Origin: Collinsella sp.
GTDB taxonomy: Bacteria; Actinomycetota; Coriobacteriia; Coriobacteriales; Coriobacteriaceae
DNA: 64,000 nucleotides
NCBI GenBank assembly: GCA_019425045.1
Contig: JAHYYI010000007.1
Coordinates: forward strand, 1-64,000
Reading direction: 5' to 3'
The notes under the pieces were generated by a model. It was given only the letters and a program-made list of their open reading frames with translations, was not told the DNA's origin and made no database searches. The position numbers and the translations under genes were made by a program. Each line of letters opens with the position of its first letter. The first letter of the stretch is position 1. Below, one piece after another: positions 58,633 through 64,000 of this stretch.

Positions 58633-59052
58633 ATGATTAAAGAGCTCTGCCGCGACGAGGCTATCCTGTCTCAGCGTTGCGAGGTTGCGACTGTCGAGGA
58701 CGAATCGGTCGCTCAGGATCTGATTGATACCATCAAGTCGCTCGATGATGCCGGCTGCTTGGCCGCCAATCAGATTGGCGTTACCAAGAAGGTCTGCGTC
58801 TACCTGGACGATGCCGGCGAGCCCCACGTGCTCTACAACCCCCGTCTGGTGTTTGGCCTGGGCGCCAGCAAGATGGAGGAGAGCTGCCTGACGCACGAGG
58901 AGGTCACCAAGTCCACGCGCTACATCAAGTGCAAGGTTGCCTTTGACCAGATCGTCGACGGCAAGATGAAGGAGTGCCGCCGCGACTACGCGGGCTTTGA
59001 GGCGCAGATGGTCCAGCATATGATCGACCACTGTCTTGGAAAGTTGGTCTAA
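58633..59052 (+). CDS. Peptide deformylase-like protein with altered active site
   Basis: 139 aa, similar to short PDF-family proteins of Firmicutes and Actinobacteria. Motif 1 GCLAANQIG corresponds to GxGLAAxQ with the second glycine replaced. Motif 2 EESCLTHEE keeps the zinc-ligand cysteine of ExCLS. Motif 3 QHMIDH corresponds to HExDH but has methionine instead of the catalytic glutamate. The two histidines remain, so metal binding may persist, but deformylase activity is doubtful. ATG 58633 with GGAGG upstream is chosen over ATG 58621. A TATACT -10 box lies near 58590. Confidence 0.78.
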   Translation: MIKELCRDEAILSQRCEVATVEDESVAQDLIDTIKSLDDAGCLAANQIGVTKKVCVYLDDAGEPHVLYNPRLVFGLGASKMEESCLTHEEVTKSTRYIKCKVAFDQIVDGKMKECRRDYAGFEAQMVQHMIDHCLGKLV

Positions 59053-59054
59053 GG

Positions 59055-59120
59055 GGACCAAAGCACCGCACTTCGTCTCTTTTGGTCCGGGCGTGACATT
59101 GTTGTCATGTCCGGGCTTTT
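59055..59120 (+). terminator. Terminator with alternative upstream stem
   Basis: CCGGGCGTGACA, TTGT, TGTCATGTCCGG (59087-59114) form a 12-bp stem followed by GCTTTTG. An alternative stem, GGACCAAA at 59055-59062 with TTTGGTCC at 59081-59088, overlaps its 5' side, so the two are mutually exclusive. The first arm also contains GGGGAC, the core shared by other palindromic elements. Confidence 0.65.
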
Positions 59121-59183
59121 GTGTTTAGCGCCTTTTTGTTTGGTGACAATAACCTTAGCAAGAACGTAAAGCTAGGAGGCGCT

Positions 59184-60149
59184 ATGTGTACGAGCATTCG
59201 ATTTACCGATAATTCTGGCCACATGTATCTGGGCCGCAACCTCGACTGGAGCTTTGACTACGGCCAACAGGTTCGCGTGATGCCGCGCGGGTTTCACATT
59301 CCGTATTCGTTTATCGACGATGCGTCGGCGGCACACGCGGTAATCGGCATGTGCATCGATTACAAGAACTATCCCATGTTTTTCGACTGTGGTAACGATG
59401 CGGGTCTGGCTGTGGCGGGGCTCAACTTTCCCGGCTATGCCGAGTATGCCGAGGGCCCTGTCGACGGCAAGAACAATATCGCGGCCTATGAGTTTCCCCT
59501 GTGGGTGGCAGCGACGTTCTCGACGGTCGATGAGGTCGAGGCCGCGCTGCGCGACACGGTGATTGTCGCCAAATCTGCCGGAGAGGGGCTGGGCGTGTCG
59601 CTGCTCCATTGGATTATCGGCGACAGCCAGCGCAGCATCGTGGTCGAGATGATGGCTGACGGCCTGCATGTATACGACGATCCGGTCGACACCCTTGCCA
59701 ACCAGCCGACCTTCCCGTGGCACATGGAAAACCTGCGCACCTATATCACCGCCACAAGCGATTTTCCGCAGACGGCGACATGGCGTGGCGCCGAGCTTAA
59801 GCCCTATGGAGCCGGTGCCGGCATGCGCGGCATTCCGGGCGATTGCTATTCGCCGAGCCGTTTTGTAAAGGCGGCGTACCTCAATGCCAATTACCCGCAA
59901 AAGGAGAGCGAGACCGAAAACGTCGTTCGCATGTTCCGCTCGCTCGAGGGCGTGGTGATGATTGAGGGGGCGTCCAGGATGGGCGATGGCAAGTTCGAGA
60001 AGACTATCTATACCGGATGCTTTAGCGCGCGCACGGGCAATTATTACTACGCGATGTATGGGGATCCGTCGATTCGTTACGTGAGCCTGATGGATGCCGA
60101 GGGCGCGAGCCCCGATGGGCTCGTGGTTCCCGAGCCGCGTCGTTCGTAG
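59184..60149 (+). CDS. Choloylglycine hydrolase family protein, probable bile salt hydrolase
   Basis: 321 aa Ntn-hydrolase. The nucleophile Cys2 follows the initiator Met (MCTSIRF), with Arg18 and Asp21 in GRNLDW, Asn81 in LNFPGYAEY, an asparagine in TLANQPTFPWHMENL and the arginine of GDCYSPSRF. These are the conserved catalytic or binding positions of bile salt hydrolases and penicillin V acylases. It would deconjugate glycine- or taurine-linked bile acids; other N-acyl amides are possible. No signal peptide, so cytosolic. ATG 59184 has TAGGAGG upstream. Confidence 0.85.
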   Translation: MCTSIRFTDNSGHMYLGRNLDWSFDYGQQVRVMPRGFHIPYSFIDDASAAHAVIGMCIDYKNYPMFFDCGNDAGLAVAGLNFPGYAEYAEGPVDGKNNIAAYEFPLWVAATFSTVDEVEAALRDTVIVAKSAGEGLGVSLLHWIIGDSQRSIVVEMMADGLHVYDDPVDTLANQPTFPWHMENLRTYITATSDFPQTATWRGAELKPYGAGAGMRGIPGDCYSPSRFVKAAYLNANYPQKESETENVVRMFRSLEGVVMIEGASRMGDGKFEKTIYTGCFSARTGNYYYAMYGDPSIRYVSLMDAEGASPDGLVVPEPRRS

Positions 60150-60174
60150 CCCATAGCTTTACTGCAATGCAAAA

Positions 60175-60206
60175 TGGCCCTGCATCTCCCGTGAGGTGCA
60201 GGGCCA
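60175..60206. terminator. Hairpin between bile salt hydrolase gene and kup remnant
   Basis: TGGCCCTGCA and TGCAGGGCCA form a perfect 10-bp stem. On the minus strand TTTTG follows, so it is probably the old terminator of the decayed kup gene and may also serve the plus-strand gene. Confidence 0.65.
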
Positions 60207-60228
60207 CTGTCATCGATGTGTGACGTCG

Positions 60229-60713
60229 CTAGAAGTTGACGTCGTTGAGCTGGGCACTCTCGAGGCCGTCGAGCTGTTGCTGTTCGGGCGTATCGGCGAC
60301 GCTTAGGTGTGATGCTGCGGCGGTAGCTCGCCCGACGCCATCAGGTCGCCAACAATCTGGCGCAGGTAGGCGTTGACGCGCTGGTTGACCTTAAAGCCCA
60401 GGTCCAAGCGCACGCGGAACAAAAAGTCCGTGCCAAAGGTCTCGACGGAATACTCGTGCGTATAGGGCTCGTCGGTGACATGCACGTTGATGAACCAGTA
60501 TGCCTTGGCGCGCTTGGGGTGTTTGTCCAGGATGGAGTAGAGCACGTCGCGGTCGAGCGTGAGCGGGTCGGGGCTGTTGGTGAGAAACACGAGGTTGTCG
60601 GCGGGCACGGGATAGGTCTCGTCGTTGCGCAGACGGTCGAGCTGATCAATGTACTTGGAGACGGGCAGCAGGATCGTTTGCGTGCGCTCGATGGCGAGGC
60701 CGTAGGCGTACTT
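60229..60713 (-). pseudogene. kup: Remnant of a Kup-type potassium transporter (C-terminal part only)
   Basis: The minus strand encodes KYAYGLAIERTQTILLPVSKY, then PADNLVFLTNSPDPLT, HPKRAKAYWFINVHVTDEPYTHEY, FGTDFLFRVRLDLGFKVNQRVNAYLRQIVGDLMASGELP. This is the cytoplasmic C-terminal region of KUP/HAK K+ transporters, of which about 500 N-terminal residues with all membrane helices are missing. A stop codon (TAA, 60714-60716) stands immediately before the homologous part. A frame change at about 60300 separates it from a further coding-like tail (TPEQQQLDGLESAQLNDVNF) ending at 60229. It is a 5'-truncated, probably frameshifted pseudogene. Confidence 0.85.
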
Positions 60714-60767
60714 TTATGCCGTCTTCATACATATATGAGCAGTGTGGCTCATCGGATTATTTAAGAC

Positions 60768-60791
60768 AATAATCCCCAGCTGGGGATTATT
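60768..60791. other. Perfect 24-bp palindrome next to the kup truncation
   Basis: AATAATCCCCAG joined to its reverse complement without a loop. A shorter inverted repeat, ATGAGC/GCTCAT, lies at 60735-60752. Both are in the gap between the truncated kup end and the EamA gene, where no gene is present. Confidence 0.6.
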
Positions 60792-60895
60792 CACGTACGC
60801 AGGTAGCATTTCAAAATAGGGGCGCATCCGCTGAATGGTTCTGCTGCAATGTGATAACCGCGGACAGACCCTGCTTTGAAACTGAAGAGGGGCTT

Positions 60896-61807
60896 TTAGG
60901 CGCGTGCTGCCTGGGCGATACCGGCCTTGGCGCTTGCGCGTTTGCCGGCGAGTTCGCAAAAGATCGCGCCGCCGATGATAAGCGCGGCGCCCATCAGGCG
61001 GACCGGTGTTATGGCTTCACCCAAAAGGGCGGCCGAGAACACGACCGCCGAAAGCGGCTCGAGGTAGCCGACGACGGCGACGGTCTGGACGGGCAGCTTG
61101 GCGACGGCGCTAAAGTAGAGCAGGCAACCAATGCCGGTGTTGACGACGCCGAGCATAGCGACGGCGCGCCAATCAATGCTGGCGGCGACGCCGGCGGACA
61201 GGAACGAGGGAGCGCCCTGCGTGATGAGCGTGAGGGCCAGTGCGGTCACAAAGGCGGCGCTCACTTGGAGTGCGGAGTTCTCGAGGCCCTCGATGTGCGG
61301 CGCACCCTTGCTGGCGATGACCATCAATGCATAGCAGAAGGCCGAGGCGATTCCACAGACGATGCCCGCAATGGGCATATTGCCGCCTAGACCTTGCGCT
61401 GCAATGAGAAAAGCACCGCAGGCGACGGCGACAAAGCCGGCGATTTTGCCGCCGGTCAGCTTTTCGCCAAAAATGAGCGGGGAGAGGGCCATAACGATGA
61501 TGGGGCCACAGTAATACAACAGCGAGGAGATACCAACGCCGATCGTCTGATAGGCGCGGAACAGGAAAATCCAGCTGGCGCCCAGCGCGGCGCCCGAGAC
61601 GATGAGCGCTGCGGCCTCGCGGGGGCGAGACGGAGCCTGCAGGTTATGGCGCTTGGTTATGAAGAGGATGGCGGCAAGGGTGAGAGCGCCCAAAAACGTG
61701 CGCAACAGTACGATATCGGAGCTCGGCAGCGCGATGGCAGCGGCGATGATGCCGTTGGAGCCAAACAATAGCAATGCTGCTAAGTACGTAAACAATCCGT
61801 TGTTCAT
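60896..61807 (-). CDS. EamA-family transporter, divergent from a LysR gene (second pair)
   Basis: 303 aa, ten helices in two EamA repeats (FLFRAYQTIGVGISSLLYYCGPIIVMALSPLIF and TGIGCLLYFSAVAKLPVQTVAVVGYLEPLSAV). GGGGATG precedes the ATG. It is divergent from a LysR regulator across a LysR-type dyad and is therefore the likely target of that regulator. The substrate is unknown. Confidence 0.83.
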   Translation of the reverse strand: MNNGLFTYLAALLLFGSNGIIAAAIALPSSDIVLLRTFLGALTLAAILFITKRHNLQAPSRPREAAALIVSGAALGASWIFLFRAYQTIGVGISSLLYYCGPIIVMALSPLIFGEKLTGGKIAGFVAVACGAFLIAAQGLGGNMPIAGIVCGIASAFCYALMVIASKGAPHIEGLENSALQVSAAFVTALALTLITQGAPSFLSAGVAASIDWRAVAMLGVVNTGIGCLLYFSAVAKLPVQTVAVVGYLEPLSAVVFSAALLGEAITPVRLMGAALIIGGAIFCELAGKRASAKAGIAQAARA

Positions 61808-61836
61808 GTGCTGACATCCCCTCTATATCCGAGCAT

Positions 61837-61853
61837 GTTCACTATGGGTGAAC
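61837..61853. promoter_or_regulatory. LysR-type dyad between EamA and LysR genes
   Basis: GTTCAC, TATGG, GTGAAC is an exact inverted repeat with T-N11-A geometry, 30 bases before the EamA start and 73 before the LysR start. It is the best candidate for the LysR binding site. Confidence 0.55.
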
Positions 61854-61925
61854 TGGCTTTAGAAGAAAAACGAATATAATGCATGGCTGACATGACAAAA
61901 ACTCATGTAAAGGTGGAGGGGTGCC

Positions 61926-62783
61926 GTGGAAACGAATATTCAAAAGATGCAGGTGCTGCTCGAGACCGTGCGGGCCGGCAGTTTTACGCGCGCCGCCGAG
62001 CGGCTGAGCTATTCGCAGTCGGGCGTGAGCCGTATGGTGGCCGATCTCGAGGCCGACTGGGGCTTTAAAGTGCTCGATAGAAGCCGCGAGGGCGTAGTGC
62101 TTTCTGCCGATGGGCGGCAGATCATGCCGGCGGTTGAGGCGCTCTGCGAGGAGTTTGGCCGCCTGCAGCGACACGTGGACGAGATGCGTGGGCTCATGCG
62201 CGGCAAGATCTGCATTGGTACGTTTTCGAGTGTGGCGACCCATGTACTGCCGCCGGTGATTGCGCGCTTTCGCGCCGATCATCCGGATGTCGATTACGAG
62301 CTGCTGATGGGTGATTACTCCGAGATTGAGCAATGGGTGGCGGAAGGCCGCTGCGACCTGGGCTTTATTCCGCGCGAGCCACGCGGCGCCGGCATGGCGT
62401 CGCGACCGTTGGTGCAAGACGAGTTGATGGCGGTAGTGCCGGCAGAGTCTTTGCTTGCCACCGAGGAGGTCGTCTCTCTTGCCGATTTAGCCAACGAGCA
62501 GTTTATTCTGCTAGAACGCGGCACTGATGACGAGATTACGCCGCTATTCCGTCGGGCGGGGCTGGCGGTGCGCTCAAAACTGTCGACTTGGGATGACTAT
62601 GCGATTATGGCTATGGTCGAGGATGGCCTGGGCGTGAGCATTCTTCCCGCGCTCATCTTGCGTCGCTGCCAGTTCGATGTTGCCGTGCGTCCGCTCGAAG
62701 GGCATCCCCATCGGCAGATCAACGCCATATATCGAACGGCCGATGTTTCGCTTGCCGCCGCTCGTTTCCTCGAATACCTCTAA
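61926..62783 (+). CDS. LysR-family transcriptional regulator
   Basis: 285 aa. The helix-turn-helix is GSFTRAAERLSYSQSGVSRMVADLEADWGFKVLDR and the effector domain follows (GKICIGTFSSVATHVLPPVIARFRADHPD). The start is GTG 61926 with GGAGG seven bases upstream. It resembles the LysR at 24866 (both have DDYAIMAMVEDGLGVSIL- or DDYTIMAMVEEGLGVSML-like segments), so the two EamA/LysR pairs are probably paralogous. Confidence 0.88.
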   Translation: METNIQKMQVLLETVRAGSFTRAAERLSYSQSGVSRMVADLEADWGFKVLDRSREGVVLSADGRQIMPAVEALCEEFGRLQRHVDEMRGLMRGKICIGTFSSVATHVLPPVIARFRADHPDVDYELLMGDYSEIEQWVAEGRCDLGFIPREPRGAGMASRPLVQDELMAVVPAESLLATEEVVSLADLANEQFILLERGTDDEITPLFRRAGLAVRSKLSTWDDYAIMAMVEDGLGVSILPALILRRCQFDVAVRPLEGHPHRQINAIYRTADVSLAAARFLEYL

Positions 62784-62844
62784 ATGCGTGCACGTCGTTA
62801 TCGCCTTGGGATAAATCTCGAGGTCTTGCTCATTTTATTTTTGA

Positions 62845-62925
62845 AATTGAACTTTTCGAAATAGCACGGCGTTATACTGCTGCCTAAATTGAACTCAGGT
62901 TCAATTCGTGTTGTATAAATTGAAC
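62845..62925 (+). promoter_or_regulatory. Operator cluster of AATTGAAC half-sites
   Basis: AATTGAAC occurs at 62845-62852, 62887-62894 and 62918-62925, with an inverted copy GTTCAATT at 62899-62906. The middle pair makes the palindrome AATTGAAC, TCAG, GTTCAATT. The sites surround likely -10 elements (TATACT at 62873-62878 and TATAAA at 62914-62919), so binding would repress. The XRE domain of the next protein is the obvious candidate ligand. Confidence 0.6.
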
Positions 62926-62946
62926 TTTGCCAGCAAGGAGGTTCTA

Positions 62947-64000
62947 GTGGCCCAAGAGACGTTTAGCGATCGTCTGCGACAGGCTATGTCCGATCGCGAC
63001 GTTCGCCAGTCGGACGTGATCCGCGCATCGGAGATGCTCGGCAAAAAACTCGGCAAGAGCCAGATGAGCCAATATGTGAGCGGCAAGACGATTCCGCGGC
63101 GCGATGTGGCAGAGCTGCTCGCCCGTATTTTGGAGGTCGATGTTACCTGGCTGCTCGCCGGTGACGCCGACCAAGGCGAGGAATCATCTCCCCGCAACGA
63201 TTCCAGGCCCGAATCCCATCCCTCAGCTCAAATTGCAAGGAGCACCACCATGCGTACTTTTTCTAAATCCGCCAAGCTCGATAACGTCCTGTATGACGTG
63301 CGCGGTCCCGTCGTCGACGAGGCCGCCCGTATGGAGGACGAGGGCGAGCGCATCCTCAAGCTCAATATCGGCAACCCGGCGCCCTTCGGTTTCCGCACGC
63401 CCGATGAGGTCATCAAGGACATGCGCCAGCAGCTGCCCGACTGCGAAGGCTATTCCAACTCGCGTGGCCTGTTCTCCGCGCGCAAGGCGATCATGCAGTA
63501 TTCGCAGATCAAGGGCTTGCCCAACGTTCAGATGGAGCATATCTACACGGGCAACGGCGTGTCCGAGCTCATTCAGCTTTCGATGAACGCGCTGCTCGAC
63601 AATGGCGACGAGATTCTGATCCCCAGCCCCGACTATCCGCTCTGGACGGCGTGCGCAACCCTTGCCGGCGGTCATCCCGTGCACTATCTGTGCGATGAGC
63701 AGGCGGATTGGTATCCCGACCTGGAGGATATGGAGTCCAAGATCACGAGCGCGACCAAAGCCCTCGTCATCATCAACCCCAACAACCCCACGGGTTCCGT
63801 CTATCCACGCGAGGTGCTCGAGGGCATCGTCGAGGTTGCACGCAGGCATCAGCTGATGATCTTTGCTGATGAGATCTACGACCGCCTGTGCATGGACGGC
63901 TACGAGCACGTCTCGATTGCCTCGCTCGCTCCCGATCTGCCCTGCGTCACCTTTAGCGGTCTGTCCAAGTCGCACATGATCGCGGGCTATCGTATTGGCT
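62947..64000 (+). CDS. XRE helix-turn-helix fused to AlaA-type aminotransferase (runs off the window)
   Basis: One open frame without stop from GTG 62947 to the window end, at least 351 aa. Residues 1-100 hold an XRE-like domain (SDRDVRQSDVIRASEMLGKKL, SQMSQYVSGKTIPRRDVAELLARILEVDVTWLL) and a polar linker. From residue 102 an AlaA-type class I/II aminotransferase begins (SAKLDNVLYDVRGPVVDEA, IGNPAPFGFRTPDE, YSNSRGLFSARKAI, INPNNPTGSVYP, FADEIYDRL) and reaches the PLP lysine region FSGLSKSHM. AAGGAGG precedes the GTG. A second ideal site, AAGGAG at 63237-63242, precedes ATG 63250, which would start the aminotransferase alone. Alanine/glutamate transamination is the family role. Confidence 0.85.
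   Translation, partial: MAQETFSDRLRQAMSDRDVRQSDVIRASEMLGKKLGKSQMSQYVSGKTIPRRDVAELLARILEVDVTWLLAGDADQGEESSPRNDSRPESHPSAQIARSTTMRTFSKSAKLDNVLYDVRGPVVDEAARMEDEGERILKLNIGNPAPFGFRTPDEVIKDMRQQLPDCEGYSNSRGLFSARKAIMQYSQIKGLPNVQMEHIYTGNGVSELIQLSMNALLDNGDEILIPSPDYPLWTACATLAGGHPVHYLCDEQADWYPDLEDMESKITSATKALVIINPNNPTGSVYPREVLEGIVEVARRHQLMIFADEIYDRLCMDGYEHVSIASLAPDLPCVTFSGLSKSHMIAGYRIG

Overview
The window is a gene-dense, high-GC (roughly 60%) chromosome segment of about 58 genes on both strands. There are no tRNA or rRNA genes, no phage, no intact insertion sequence and no conventional CRISPR array. The content suggests a gut coriobacterium close to Collinsella. This is an inference from the bile-salt-hydrolase-type enzyme, a high-GC Gram-positive sorting signal of the LAxTG type, an XRE-aminotransferase fusion of a kind I recall from Bifidobacterium, TACAAT-type -10 boxes and small intergenic palindromes. 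No 16S marker is present to prove it.

Layout. 1-3990: a three-gene unit of agmatine-deiminase-type enzyme, carbamoyltransferase and MFS carrier, with a TetR-like operator in front and a terminator behind. 3991-10700: an intergenic block of palindromic elements, then dus, glutaredoxin, an XRE/zinc-ribbon/TipAS-like regulator, trmO, a MalY/PatB-type lyase and a Nim-like flavoprotein. 10737-16180: a large hybrid sensor kinase with two periplasmic binding domains, a small K+ channel, a LOG-family protein and a ClC channel. 16274-19260: a DMT exporter and a GntR/ABC-2 exporter operon. 19325-19619: a strictly periodic array of four hairpins (eight 15-bp half-sites on a 40-bp pitch) in front of prfC, the least explained structure in the window. 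21473-22940: a queuosine-precursor transporter behind a possible preQ1-I-like leader, then an SDR. 22991-30741: ung, a DMT/LysR divergent pair, MATE, rlmA, rsmJ and several small genes. 31046-37396: a ribosomal-protection-type GTPase, an AAA ATPase, a UvrA paralogue and trmL. 37498-44181: a CobW GTPase, an ArsC-like protein without its cysteine, a flavin reductase and two paralogous c-di-GMP proteins. 44506-52168: a patatin, a TPP-riboswitch-controlled thiamine salvage operon (thiM, thiamine-binding protein, thiE), a HAD phosphatase, a LysR regulator with a MetE-like methyltransferase, and a uracil-type permease. 52226-58439: an esterase, two tandem surface beta-helix proteins and a purine permease. 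58633-64000: a deformylase-like protein, the bile-salt-hydrolase-type gene, a decayed kup remnant, a second DMT/LysR pair and an XRE-aminotransferase fusion that runs off the end.

Themes. Translation and RNA modification genes are frequent (dus, trmO, prfC, rlmA, rsmJ, trmL, Q-precursor uptake, a deformylase-like protein, a Tet(M)-like GTPase). Salvage and uptake are also prominent (thiamine, purine, uracil, queuosine precursor). Several short intergenic palindrome families share a GGGAC core and sit at gene ends; in two places one copy supplies a gene's stop codon. The two surface genes are a roughly 2.05-kb tandem duplication, shown by a fossil of the purine permease 3' end stranded between them.
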